Notes under the pieces: generated by a model
Database searches by the model: none
What the model saw: the letters and a program-made list of their open reading frames with translations, nothing else
What the model was told of the DNA's origin: nothing
In this document: positions 26,607 through 35,416 of the stretch, in pieces
Layout of the letters: each line of letters starts with the position of its first letter
How positions within the stretch are numbered: the stretch's first letter is position 1
Source of the DNA: Spirochaetota bacterium
GTDB taxonomy: Bacteria; Spirochaetota; Spirochaetia; Treponematales; Treponemataceae
NCBI GenBank assembly: GCA_023398165.1
Contig: JAEWSQ010000030.1
Span: 54,442 to 118,441, forward strand
Length of the DNA stretch: 64,000 nt
Direction: 5' to 3'
Program-made: the position numbers and the translations under genes

Positions 26607-28592
26607 ATGCAGGAAAGCCCCATGGAATCATCCGAGCGCACACGCTTTTTGGCAACCACTATTCATGAAATTCGCACGCCTATTCAAACAATCATCGGAA
26701 CACTTGAGCTTCTTTCTGATACAAAGCTTGATAAGGAACAGAGCGAGTACCTGCGGCAGGTAAAGTTCAGCGCGGATGTATTATTAAATCTTGCAAATGA
26801 CGTTCTGGATTTGTCGAAACTTCAGTCGGGTAAATTCAATATAGAAGTTATACCCTTTGATGTTGCGCGTACCGCCGAACAGGTTATGGACTTAATCTGT
26901 ATAGAGGCTCATAACCGGGGTTTAGAAATAATCACAGACATAGACTACACCCTGCCGTCTGAAATAATGGGGGATCCTACACGAACACAGCAGGTAATCC
27001 TTAATCTTGTTAAAAATGCAGTAAAGTTTACCAAAAAAGGCTACGTGCAGCTGTGTCTGTCGCTCGACAAAGAAAAATCGATTCTACTTTTTGAAATAAA
27101 AGACTCCGGAATTGGTATTCCTGATGAAAAGCAGTCTAAAATATTCAATGATTATTACCAGGCTGATATTTCCACTACACGGGAATACGGGGGGACAGGG
27201 CTGGGTTTATCCATTTCGAGAAGTCTCGTAAAAAGACTCGGCGGCGAAATAGGCATGAAGCCGAATCCCTCAGGAGGTTCAATATTCTGGTTTACGCTGC
27301 CTCTTGTACCCGCTCAGGTACAATCAGCACACGAGCCGTACAAGGCTCAGAATTCAGATGTTCGAATTCTACTTGTCGATGATCATATTTTGAGTCTCGA
27401 AAGTCTTTCAAAAAAATTAAAAACATTCGGGTTTACACATATACATGCCGCAACTTCGGGGCAGATGGCGCTAGACATGATGAGAAGCGCTGCGCAAAAG
27501 AATGAACCGTATGAATTAGCCCTCATCGATATGATAATGCCTTCTATGGACGGATGGCGATTGTCAGCCGAAATAAATGCCGATCACACCATTAATGATG
27601 CAAAATTGTATCTGATGGTGCCGGAAGGACAAATGGGCGGCGATGCCAAGATGAAAATGCTCGACTGGTTCAACGGATATCTATATAAACCGATCAAAAA
27701 AAATATGCTCATTGAAGTCTTAAATCAGATTACCGCAGATGAACCTATGGATCTTGAGATTGTCGAAGCAGTCGAGGAATTTGTATTACTGGAAAACGAG
27801 GAAGAAAAAAAGGAAAGCGTAGTAACATTCGCAGTCCTTGTTGCAGAGGATCACCCTATTAATCAAAAGCTTTTGAAAACATTTTTGGAAAAAATGGGAG
27901 TTACCGTATTCACTGCTGATAACGGAGAGGAAGCCGTTAAGAAAACAGCGATTCATCCTGAAATTCAGCTTATATTTATGGACATTCAAATGCCTGTAAT
28001 GACCGGTATCGAAGCATCACAGCAGATACGTAAAAATGCATACGAGGGAATTATTATTGCCTGTACGGCAAATACAGACACCGAAGATTTTGACCGCTAC
28101 CTTCAGGCTGGCATGAATGATATTTTAGTCAAACCCTTCAAAAAGAATGAAGTTGAAACAATACTCCAAAAATGGAGTTCGGTTATTTCATTTATTCTTC
28201 CGGAGGTTAAAAAAGAATACAATGAAACCGGCAAGGAAATAATTTTCTGGGACAGTGATGATCTTTTGGATACTGTCGGAGACGATATTTTTCTTGCCGA
28301 ACAGCTTATTAATCAATACATAGAACAGACAAGAGTCTTTCTTATTAAGGCTAAAGAGGCACTTTTCCAGTACAATTTCCAGTCCTTATCCCGTGTGGCG
28401 CATTCACTGAAAGGAAGCTCGGCGGCAATATCTGCCACAGCACTGCTTGTATCGGCACGGAACATGGAAACTGCTGCAGACAATAGTAAATTTGATGAAT
28501 CGAGGGAACAGCTTAATGAGTTTTCCGCTCTTTTTGCAAAATTTGTAAGTACTGCGGGTGAAGTCATCAATTCATGGCAGGAAAAAAAATGA
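26607..28592 (+). CDS. Hybrid sensor histidine kinase with two receivers and an HPt domain
   Basis: 661 residues, soluble: no signal peptide or membrane segment. Order: HisKA with H20 (TTIHEIRTPIQ), HATPase (about 100-245; N box NLVKNAVKFT, G boxes DSGIGIP and GGTGLGLS), receiver 1 (D308 in LIDMIMPSMDG), receiver 2 (D459 in FMDIQMPVMTG), and a C-terminal HPt domain with H599 (AHSLKGSSAA). This is a complete phosphorelay in a single chain. It has no sensor domain of its own, so the input probably comes through the upstream response regulator or another partner. It is followed by a PHP phosphatase gene with a 4-base ATGA overlap. Confidence 0.92.
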   Translation: MQESPMESSERTRFLATTIHEIRTPIQTIIGTLELLSDTKLDKEQSEYLRQVKFSADVLLNLANDVLDLSKLQSGKFNIEVIPFDVARTAEQVMDLICIEAHNRGLEIITDIDYTLPSEIMGDPTRTQQVILNLVKNAVKFTKKGYVQLCLSLDKEKSILLFEIKDSGIGIPDEKQSKIFNDYYQADISTTREYGGTGLGLSISRSLVKRLGGEIGMKPNPSGGSIFWFTLPLVPAQVQSAHEPYKAQNSDVRILLVDDHILSLESLSKKLKTFGFTHIHAATSGQMALDMMRSAAQKNEPYELALIDMIMPSMDGWRLSAEINADHTINDAKLYLMVPEGQMGGDAKMKMLDWFNGYLYKPIKKNMLIEVLNQITADEPMDLEIVEAVEEFVLLENEEEKKESVVTFAVLVAEDHPINQKLLKTFLEKMGVTVFTADNGEEAVKKTAIHPEIQLIFMDIQMPVMTGIEASQQIRKNAYEGIIIACTANTDTEDFDRYLQAGMNDILVKPFKKNEVETILQKWSSVISFILPEVKKEYNETGKEIIFWDSDDLLDTVGDDIFLAEQLINQYIEQTRVFLIKAKEALFQYNFQSLSRVAHSLKGSSAAISATALLVSARNMETAADNSKFDESREQLNEFSALFAKFVSTAGEVINSWQEKK

Positions 28593-29464
28593 AAACGAAT
28601 TATCATACTCATACAACATGGTGCGACGGCAAAGATGCTCCTGAAAACATGATACAGTCGGCACTAGAAAAAAATTTTACTGTACTCGGGTTTTCAGCCC
28701 ATTCAATGGGAAGTTTTTCTTCTGAATGGCATATTAAACCCCAATGCCATAAAGAATATATTGAAAATATCCGCACGCTTGCTGATACATACAAGAGTTC
28801 TATTGAAATTCTTGCCGGTTTTGAAGCCGATTATTTTCCCCTTTTGTCAACGCCGTCGAATGAACTGTATGCACGTATAAAACCCGATTTTATTATAGGA
28901 TCTGTACACTTTCTGTTCGATGAAAAAACAATGGCAGCCGTTTCACGCAAAAAGACGGGCATACCCTATACCTGCTTTACTGCCGACGGCCCGGAGGAGG
29001 AAGTGAGAGAAGGTATCCGCAATGTCTTCCGGGGAAATGCAAAAAAAGCCGTGCAAACGTACTTTTCCCTGCAGCGTGATATGATACGGGAATGCTCCTT
29101 CGATATTATAGGGCACATAGATGTTATACGCAAACGCAACTCAGCCCTGCATTTTTTTTCTGAAAATGAAGCCTGGTATAAAAGAGAACTTGCAGAAACA
29201 GCGAAAACCGCTTCGAAACATAATAAGATAGTTGAAATTAATACGGGAGGGATCGCACGGGGTATACTGCAGGATTCGTATCCTTCATATGAGTTTTTAC
29301 AAATATTAAAGACGTATGATGTTCCCGTCTGTATTAATTCAGATGCTCACAGTGCAAAGGATCTGGACTGTGCTTTTGTTCTGTCAGCGGAAAAAGCAAA
29401 AGACGCAGGATACACAGAACGTATGGTTCTTTCCCGCGGCTCCTGGAAATCAATCCCCTTCTAG
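28589..29464 (+). CDS. PHP-domain phosphatase (histidinol-phosphatase-like)
   Basis: 291 residues. Metal-binding PHP motifs are visible: NYHTHTTWCDG near the start, GFEADYF, GSVHFLFDE, and INSDAHSAKDL near the C-terminus. The family is close to HisK/HisJ-type histidinol-phosphate phosphatase, but no other his gene is nearby, so a general phosphoesterase is equally possible. The ATG at 28589 overlaps the kinase TGA by four bases and is preceded by AGGA; an earlier ATG at 28574 is possible. It forms one operon with the response regulator and kinase. Confidence 0.82.
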   Translation: MKTNYHTHTTWCDGKDAPENMIQSALEKNFTVLGFSAHSMGSFSSEWHIKPQCHKEYIENIRTLADTYKSSIEILAGFEADYFPLLSTPSNELYARIKPDFIIGSVHFLFDEKTMAAVSRKKTGIPYTCFTADGPEEEVREGIRNVFRGNAKKAVQTYFSLQRDMIRECSFDIIGHIDVIRKRNSALHFFSENEAWYKRELAETAKTASKHNKIVEINTGGIARGILQDSYPSYEFLQILKTYDVPVCINSDAHSAKDLDCAFVLSAEKAKDAGYTERMVLSRGSWKSIPF

Positions 29465-29472
29465 CCCATTCC

Positions 29473-29829
29473 CTACCTGTTTCTTCGTTCATCGGCAGAC
29501 TTGCAGTCCACGCATAAAAGAGCATAGGGTATAGCCTCCAGGCGTTCATGAGGTATGCGTTTACCGCACTTCATGCATGAGCCGTATTTACCCTGTTCGA
29601 TCCTCGTTAAGGCTGAATCTATGAGCTTTAAACGGTTCATGTCTTTTGAACCGATTGCCTCGAGCATTTTCCGGTCTACATCATCAGAGGCTACGTCGAT
29701 GCAGTCTTTTGCAGTCATACCTTCAACTATATCTTTAAAATCCGAATTATTTGCAATGAGCTGGCTAACTATTTCTTTTTTCTGTTCAATTAAGGCTTCT
29801 TTCATCCGATCCAAAAATTCTGTTTCCAT
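29473..29829 (-). CDS. DksA/TraR-type zinc-finger protein
   Basis: 118 residues: a helical coiled coil (about 1-75) followed by a four-Cys zinc finger C85-x2-C88 (SCMKCGKRIP) and C106-x2-C109 (LLCVDCKSA). DksA proteins enter the secondary channel of RNA polymerase and adjust rRNA and amino-acid promoters with ppGpp. The acidic tip of the coiled coil contains Asp residues (VASDDVDRK), in keeping with DksA. Start at 29829 because GGAG stands seven bases upstream; an earlier start would lack it. A candidate promoter lies at 29871-29899 on the minus strand. Confidence 0.87.
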   Translation of the reverse strand: METEFLDRMKEALIEQKKEIVSQLIANNSDFKDIVEGMTAKDCIDVASDDVDRKMLEAIGSKDMNRLKLIDSALTRIEQGKYGSCMKCGKRIPHERLEAIPYALLCVDCKSADERRNR

Positions 29830-29842
29830 CAAAAACTCCGTG

Positions 29843-29872
29843 TTGACAAACATATTGATTTACTCATAGAAT
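29843..29872 (+). promoter_or_regulatory. Candidate promoter of infA
   Basis: Consensus TTGACA (29843-29848), 18-base spacer, TAGAAT (29867-29872). Predicted start near 29880, giving a leader of about 137 bases before the infA GTG. Confidence 0.5.
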
Positions 29873-29899
29873 TATAAGTATGAACTGCAAAAAAAGCAA
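29871..29899 (-). promoter_or_regulatory. Candidate promoter of the dksA-like gene
   Basis: On the minus strand TTGCTT (plus 29894-29899), 17-base spacer, perfect TATAAT (plus 29871-29876). The -10 boxes of this promoter and of the infA promoter overlap, so the two cannot be occupied at the same time. Confidence 0.5.
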
Positions 29900-30016
29900 A
29901 CTTTTTTTCGAGAAATTCGTTTTTTTTAACAAATATTTACCAAAATATGATATTGTTCAGTTCTAGTGCTTGTCAAGAATTTATTTCTTACAGCTGAAGA
30001 TTTTTTTGGAGGAATT

Positions 30017-30235
30017 GTGGCGAAAGAAGAAGCAATTGAAGTTGAAGGCATAGTGCGGGAAGCACTGCCGAACACTATGTTCAGAGTGGAATTACAAAAT
30101 AAGCATGTTATTTTAGCACATTTATCAGGAAAAATGCGGAAACATTACATCCGTATAGTCCCCGGCGACAGTGTTAAAGTGGCGCTGTCTCCCTATGATT
30201 TGAATAGAGGCCGTATTATTTTCCGCGAAAGATAA
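30017..30235 (+). CDS. infA: Translation initiation factor IF-1
   Basis: 72 residues of a typical IF-1 OB fold: AKEEAIEVEGIVREALPNT at the start, HVILAHLSGKMRKHYIRI in the middle, and the final YDLNRGRIIFRER. It binds the 30S A site during initiation. The start is a GTG (30017) with TTGGAGGA four bases upstream; extending to an upstream codon at 29966 would add 17 residues never seen in IF-1. It stands apart from ribosomal-protein genes, next to the divergent dksA-like gene and convergent with the DnaJ-like gene, one base away. Confidence 0.95.
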   Translation: MAKEEAIEVEGIVREALPNTMFRVELQNKHVILAHLSGKMRKHYIRIVPGDSVKVALSPYDLNRGRIIFRER

Positions 30236-30236
30236 C

Positions 30237-30803
30237 CTACTCGGAAGCGCTTCCCGATAAAAGAGCCTGTACAGAGCGTACAACGCTTGTTATGCCGTTA
30301 ACGATTGCGATGATGCAGAGAATCGGTCCGAACGGCAGAATAATGAAAGAGAAGCGGAAGAAAAAAATACCAAGAATAAAAGATAGTAAACCTCTCACAA
30401 GCATTGAAAAGGAATCCTTTTTAGTCGGTTTTCCTTTACCCTGATTGTAGTTTGTGTATGTATAATAACGCTGCGAATTGTAATCCTGCTGAGCCTGCTG
30501 GGAGAACCATTCCCAGAACGGATCGGCTGAGCCTGATGTTTGAGAGCCTGAACCGTAGGGATTATACGCGCTGTTTGATGATGCATACGCATCGGTGGAA
30601 CCGTAGGTATCGTACTGGCGGCGTTTCTCTTCATCGCCGAGAACTGAATATGCGGCGCTGATTCTTTTGAAATGCTCCTCTGCAGCCTTGTCACCGGGAT
30701 TTTTATCCGGATGATATTTTACTGCCAGCTTCCTGTATGTTTTTTTTATATCATCTGCCGTAGCAGTTTTTGAAACTCCCAATACGTTGTATAAGTCTTC
30801 CAT
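30237..30803 (-). CDS. DnaJ-domain membrane protein
   Basis: 188 residues. An N-terminal J domain (1-68) carries the HPD tripeptide at 31-33 (KYHPDKNPGD), needed to stimulate DnaK-type ATPase. A Ser/Gly/Tyr/Gln-rich linker follows (about 70-130), then a hydrophobic C-terminus with two predicted membrane helices (about 140-175). No zinc finger or substrate-binding domains, so it is a specialised co-chaperone at the membrane. Start at ATG 30803 (AGAGGTGG just upstream); the longer frame from 30920 would add an unlikely hydrophobic extension. Last gene of the bat/Smr cluster. Confidence 0.85.
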   Translation of the reverse strand: MEDLYNVLGVSKTATADDIKKTYRKLAVKYHPDKNPGDKAAEEHFKRISAAYSVLGDEEKRRQYDTYGSTDAYASSNSAYNPYGSGSQTSGSADPFWEWFSQQAQQDYNSQRYYTYTNYNQGKGKPTKKDSFSMLVRGLLSFILGIFFFRFSFIILPFGPILCIIAIVNGITSVVRSVQALLSGSASE

Positions 30804-30852
30804 TACCACCTCTAACCATTTAAAAATACTCAATATCAACAGGAAATACAAG

Positions 30853-31524
30853 TCAATTATCAGTTTTTTTCCGTATAATAACCCATGTAGCGCCCTTCCC
30901 GCCCAGGTTTTTATCTGCAAATCCGAACTGCCCGCAACGCTTATCCGACTCGATGAAGGAACGGACAGCCTGCCTTAAAACAGGTTCATCCTCAGAATGA
31001 TTTCCTTTCCCGTGTATTATAAGAACTTTTGAAAGACCTCTTCTTACGCACTCCGTTATGAATGCACAGAGTCTTGTCCATGCCTCTTCGCGCGTAAGTC
31101 CGTGAAGATCTATGCTCGCTTCGCAGGGAATCTGCTTAACACGCTCCCTTGAACTTTGTGCTTCGCTTATTTTTTCCTCTTCAAGTTTTTTGTCTTTGTC
31201 GACCACACCGTAACGGTGAAGCCATACGGTCCAGCTTATTTTGGGCTCTCCCCCCGCTGTACCGGACTGACTGGAACGGGTTTTATCAGTACTGCTCTGC
31301 TTCGCGCCTGATACTCCGGATTTCCCCTGCTGTATAACAGACACGTCTGATATATCTGTAAATCCCCTGGAGGCGTCATTTTTTTTAACCGGTTCTGTTT
31401 TTTTGTTTCTCCATGCGCTTCCGTCCTGAGGAATACCAGCACGGTCCTGAGAGTGGTTTACGTGTGTTTGTCCGTTCTTTTTTTGTGTTTCCCAATTTTT
31501 GAGTATGTCGCCGAAATCTGTCAT
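30853..31524 (-). CDS. Smr-domain protein
   Basis: 223 residues. The first ~125 are polar and poorly conserved in appearance; the C-terminal Smr domain (about 135-223) has the typical motifs IDLHGLTREEAWTRL and VLIIHGKGNHS, found in MutS2 and stand-alone Smr nucleases. Such domains nick DNA or cleave RNA; which one is meant here is unknown. The ATG at 31524 follows the BatD-like stop directly, with no bases between, so translation is coupled to the bat operon. Confidence 0.85.
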   Translation of the reverse strand: MTDFGDILKNWETQKKNGQTHVNHSQDRAGIPQDGSAWRNKKTEPVKKNDASRGFTDISDVSVIQQGKSGVSGAKQSSTDKTRSSQSGTAGGEPKISWTVWLHRYGVVDKDKKLEEEKISEAQSSRERVKQIPCEASIDLHGLTREEAWTRLCAFITECVRRGLSKVLIIHGKGNHSEDEPVLRQAVRSFIESDKRCGQFGFADKNLGGKGATWVIIRKKTDN

Positions 31525-32790
31525 CTAGTTATCCCTTTTTTTTAGTGTAATAATAGCAACCGTATCTGAACGGACCCATCCGCCCTTCCTTACCGGCTGA
31601 TTCCGGACCGGAGAAAAGCTGATGTACGTCCAGCCGAGTGTTTCCAGATGTACGCGGACAAGAGTACTTTCAGGAACGGTAAATGAGGCTTTCGAGGTGG
31701 TTTCCGGAATAGTATATACCGAACCTCCTGTATATATTCCGTAACACGGCGCCAGGAGAATAACCTGCAGCACAGCGGCTATGCATAATAGAGGAACCGC
31801 AATCCAAAGGAATCTTCTCTGTTTTTTGAAGATTCTTAAAACAGCAAGAAAAATCATACCTGTAATACATAAAAATACAGTGATATAGGCTGAAAATGCA
31901 AGAAGCGTTCTTTTTCGCAGATAGGATTCGTAGAGGGCTGCTTCATCATCCGGTGAGGATTGAGAAACTATAACGCTTTCCGCTGTCTGATCGAATGCAT
32001 GAGGAAAAAGCGTTTTTCCTGCTTCAGACAAACCATCAGGCATAAATGTTTCAGACCGTTCACCAGTATTAGCACGAACCGTAAGAGAAAGTGCTTCAGC
32101 CGATATTACAGATGTTATTCCGGCCCATGAAGTAACTTCGGCAGAGACGCCTTCAATTATATGAATACCCTCAGTGAACGGCGTATATTCAAACGCAATA
32201 AGCGCTGTAGAAGATGGAGTAAACTCATTTTCAGCATGAGGCAGACTCTGAAGTTCCTTCTTCTGTATGAGAATTCCTGTTTCAAAGGAACCTGTTCTAA
32301 CCGTATTCACCGAAGCAAAATACATGCCGTATAACACAGCCTTAACCGGAACACCCACGATGCCCCCGTTTATTATATTGCCGCTGTCATCCTCAAACTG
32401 CAGCAGCAGCCGGGGCTGTATTGTCTTCGGGTTATCATATACCGTTACCTTTTGAAAACTAATATGCTCAAACCCGTATTGTATCCGGGCTGCGACCGGA
32501 GAAACTGTATAATTGCCTTTCCGCGCAAATTTTAAAACAATGAACAATTCAGTCCCCTTTACTCCGTCTAAAAAAATTTCCTGTTTTTTTGATGAAACAA
32601 AGGAAACATGCTCCGGGAGAGACTGAACCGTTATTTGTATTTGACTCGGCGGAACAGCAGGAATTATGGTGGAAAAGGTACAATTCTCACTGACAAACAA
32701 TACTGACTCCCGGGGTTTAAAAGGTGGTGCAGTTTGCGAAAAAAGAGGAAGACATGAAAGAAGAATGATTACTACCATCATTTTTTTCAT
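31525..32790 (-). CDS. BatD-like membrane protein
   Basis: 421 residues: signal peptide (MKKMMVVIILLSCLPLFS), a long beta-rich extracytoplasmic region, two membrane helices (about 305-325 and 332-352), and a small SH3-like C-terminal segment (about 360-418; VHLETLGWTYISF). Large exported beta-sandwich proteins of this kind (BatD) accompany BatA and BatB in spirochaete and Bacteroidetes aerotolerance operons. The start overlaps the last base of the BatB/C gene, consistent with tight coupling. The exact biochemical role of Bat proteins is not established. Confidence 0.75.
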   Translation of the reverse strand: MKKMMVVIILLSCLPLFSQTAPPFKPRESVLFVSENCTFSTIIPAVPPSQIQITVQSLPEHVSFVSSKKQEIFLDGVKGTELFIVLKFARKGNYTVSPVAARIQYGFEHISFQKVTVYDNPKTIQPRLLLQFEDDSGNIINGGIVGVPVKAVLYGMYFASVNTVRTGSFETGILIQKKELQSLPHAENEFTPSSTALIAFEYTPFTEGIHIIEGVSAEVTSWAGITSVISAEALSLTVRANTGERSETFMPDGLSEAGKTLFPHAFDQTAESVIVSQSSPDDEAALYESYLRKRTLLAFSAYITVFLCITGMIFLAVLRIFKKQRRFLWIAVPLLCIAAVLQVILLAPCYGIYTGGSVYTIPETTSKASFTVPESTLVRVHLETLGWTYISFSPVRNQPVRKGGWVRSDTVAIITLKKRDN

Positions 32791-34418
32791 CAGTAATCGA
32801 GCCCCCCTTCCGATGTATTTTCAACCTGTTGATTTCTCCAGCGGTTCTGCTCGCTTTCCCGTATAATTGAAAAGACAGCATCCTTAACAGCAGTATCGTC
32901 TTTTTTCTCGCTGAATGGAGAAACAGATCCGGAAGGAATTTCATCCTGAGATTCAGCATTTAAAAGAGATAATTCCAAATTTATTTTAGCATCGAGATCC
33001 GAAGGCTGAATTTTCAATGCTTCTTTAAAATAGAATGCCGCCTGCGGGAAATTTTTATGCTCATACTCGATGATGCCGCAGTTATAAAAAGATGCAAACA
33101 GGATGTAAGGCGGAGCATCCGCAGATATTGATGTAAGTTTTGTCAATGCGGATTCATTTTCATTCTGTTTCATGTACGTTACTGCAAGGTTATACATACC
33201 GTATTCCTTCATTAGTCTATTATCAGTTTTTCCTGCCGATTCTATTACCTGTAAGAATGACACAATTGCATTCTGATATTTTTCCTGATGCCAGTAAAAT
33301 GATCCCTGCAGGAGCTCTGCACCGTCCTTGAATGAAGCGGAACATGACATAAAGAAAGGAACTGCACAGAGTATGCTAATAATCGTCAGTTTCTTGCTCC
33401 GTAATTCAGAGATGACGATGCCCGATGCAAAGAAAACCAAACTAAGCATAAGAAAAAAAGTATGTCTGCGTATGGGTTTTATTTCGTAACTTATAAGCTC
33501 CCCCTCTGCAGATTGAGAGCCGGAACCGCTGATTATTGCCGCAATCTTTGAAGCCGATCCGCTTTCGGTCGAGGAAATATACTGTATAGTGTTCGTGTGA
33601 ATGGGATACTTTGTCCTTAACACCCGTATCATCTCATGAATTTTTTCCTCCTGCAGTTTTGTCTCAACAAAATTCTTTCCGTCGCCGGTTAATACCTGGG
33701 AGGGCTGAGTTGAGCCGAATCCTATGATCACAACATTAATACCGTAGCGTAACGCCTCACCGGCAGCTTCCTGGAGATTTGAATCAGTTTCATCGCCGTC
33801 TGTGAAAAGAAGTATTGTCGAGTACCGGGCATGGTTTGAAGGGAATGAACGCATTGCACAGCGTATGCCGCTGCCCAGATTACTGCCCGGAGCAGTCATT
33901 AATGATGGAGAGAGGGACGAAAAAAATGATACTGCCGAATAGTAATCTTCTGAAAACGGAAGAGCAAGCAGCCCCTCTCCTTTTGATAGTACGATGGAAA
34001 CCGCAGGATGCATCCGGGAATTTTCATACAGCCTGTTAAGCAGAATTGACGCATATTGAGAACTTGCAGAGAGTCTTGAAATTGAACCTTCCGGCACAGC
34101 ATCCAGAGCATTCATACTGTATGAAATATCAAATACAAAACTTACAGCCGTTCCGGTTTTTTGAACGGGGACAGAGCTTGTAAGCCATGAAGGACCGCTT
34201 AATGCGGCAGTGAGAGATATCCATGATAGAGAAAAACATACCGTCCTTAAATATAAAGCTCTTTTTAATGAAGTATATTTTTTCGAAGATCCTGAGTCAT
34301 CCCCGTAAAGGACACCTAAAGAGCGGGTAATTTTACTAATATAAAAAAGGCTGTAGGAAACAGACGGAATTAATGCCAGTAAGGCAAACAGGGCTTTTGG
34401 GTTTTCAAATGAAATCAT
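32790..34418 (-). CDS. BatB/BatC-like fusion: VWA domain plus TPR
   Basis: 542 residues. N-terminal membrane helices (about 8-28 and 58-75) precede a von Willebrand A domain with an intact MIDAS start (D97-I-S99-Y-S101) and the FTDGDETDSN segment. A central helix pair (about 310-350) follows; the C-terminal part (about 385-500) holds TPR-like repeats (FYNCGIIEYEHKNFPQAAFYFKEAL), as in the separate BatC of other genomes. It is therefore a natural BatB-BatC fusion. Start at ATG 34418, preceded by GAGGG and overlapping the BatA stop by four bases. It is thought to work with BatA at the inner membrane. Confidence 0.85.
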   Translation of the reverse strand: MISFENPKALFALLALIPSVSYSLFYISKITRSLGVLYGDDSGSSKKYTSLKRALYLRTVCFSLSWISLTAALSGPSWLTSSVPVQKTGTAVSFVFDISYSMNALDAVPEGSISRLSASSQYASILLNRLYENSRMHPAVSIVLSKGEGLLALPFSEDYYSAVSFFSSLSPSLMTAPGSNLGSGIRCAMRSFPSNHARYSTILLFTDGDETDSNLQEAAGEALRYGINVVIIGFGSTQPSQVLTGDGKNFVETKLQEEKIHEMIRVLRTKYPIHTNTIQYISSTESGSASKIAAIISGSGSQSAEGELISYEIKPIRRHTFFLMLSLVFFASGIVISELRSKKLTIISILCAVPFFMSCSASFKDGAELLQGSFYWHQEKYQNAIVSFLQVIESAGKTDNRLMKEYGMYNLAVTYMKQNENESALTKLTSISADAPPYILFASFYNCGIIEYEHKNFPQAAFYFKEALKIQPSDLDAKINLELSLLNAESQDEIPSGSVSPFSEKKDDTAVKDAVFSIIRESEQNRWRNQQVENTSEGGLDY

Positions 34419-35416
34419 ATTATAACCCTCATATATACCCGCTGAATAAGCCAGCACACAACGATACACAAAGCAGAGGCAATAAGGAAAACGGTATAAT
34501 AATAATCCCTCTTCTGCTCATAATAGTACGATTGTGAGGAAGTCTGTTTTTTCACTATTTCAAGCAGCGACTGCGCCAGTGAATCGGCAGATTCTGTCCG
34601 GTAGTATTCCCCTCCCGTTTCAAGTGCAATTGTTTTTAAAAGCGAGTCGTCAAAACGGGATTCCAAAAAACCGGAATACTTTTTTCCGGTCTCATAATCG
34701 CTGTATTCAATAGGAACCGTTCCTGTTGTCCCTATTCCGATAGTATAAATAGCAACACCGGCATCGGATGCCAGTTTTAGGGCAGTTAAAGGATGAATAT
34801 CGCCGGCATTGTTTTCACCGTCGGTCAGCAGAACGATGCATTTTTTTTCTGAGAACGAGGATGACAGATGATATACGGCTGAACTTAAGCCGACTCCTAT
34901 TGCAGTGCCGTCGCCGAGAGCTCCGATCGACAGTGAATCAAGCTGTGACAGGAACAAATCATGATCCTCTGTGGCGCTGACCAGCGATGCAGCCTCGGAG
35001 GCCATGGCAACAAGACCGAATGCTGTTCCTTTCATAAGTCCCACGGTATTTTTAATTATGAGTTTCGCAGAATTCAGCCGCGAGACAGAACTGATATCGA
35101 GAGCAGCCATCGAAGGGCTTGTGTCTATTACAAAAATTATTTCCGCACCGCGGGAGGTATAAATTTTTTCCTGCCTTGAAATAACCGGTCCTGCAAGGGC
35201 AATGCAGAAGCAGATGAAGGCGCAGTATCCTGCCGTTTTAGAAATGATCGAAGCTGCTTTAAAAAGAGAATGATTCCAGGTAAATGCTTTCCCTCCCCAG
35301 TCCGAAAAGGTCAGCGGAAAACTGATGCGCTGCAGAATCGAGAATTTTTTTAACAAAAGATGCAGAGGGATAAGGAGAAAAATTAAAAAAGCCCAATAAT
35401 GCTCAAACTCAAGCAT
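34415..35416 (-). CDS. BatA-like VWA-domain membrane protein
   Basis: 333 residues: membrane helices at about 8-25 and 60-78, a VWA domain (about 92-275) with complete MIDAS (D98-T-S100-P-S102, GDGTAIG, LLTDGENNAGD), and a C-terminal membrane helix (about 305-325). It matches BatA of aerotolerance operons. The start at 35416 uses GGGGG nine bases upstream and overlaps the end of the preceding gene by eight bases; the ATG at 35485 would add a stretch without family features. The neighbouring MoxR ATPase probably remodels the VWA complex. Confidence 0.87.
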   Translation of the reverse strand: MLEFEHYWAFLIFLLIPLHLLLKKFSILQRISFPLTFSDWGGKAFTWNHSLFKAASIISKTAGYCAFICFCIALAGPVISRQEKIYTSRGAEIIFVIDTSPSMAALDISSVSRLNSAKLIIKNTVGLMKGTAFGLVAMASEAASLVSATEDHDLFLSQLDSLSIGALGDGTAIGVGLSSAVYHLSSSFSEKKCIVLLTDGENNAGDIHPLTALKLASDAGVAIYTIGIGTTGTVPIEYSDYETGKKYSGFLESRFDDSLLKTIALETGGEYYRTESADSLAQSLLEIVKKQTSSQSYYYEQKRDYYYTVFLIASALCIVVCWLIQRVYMRVII

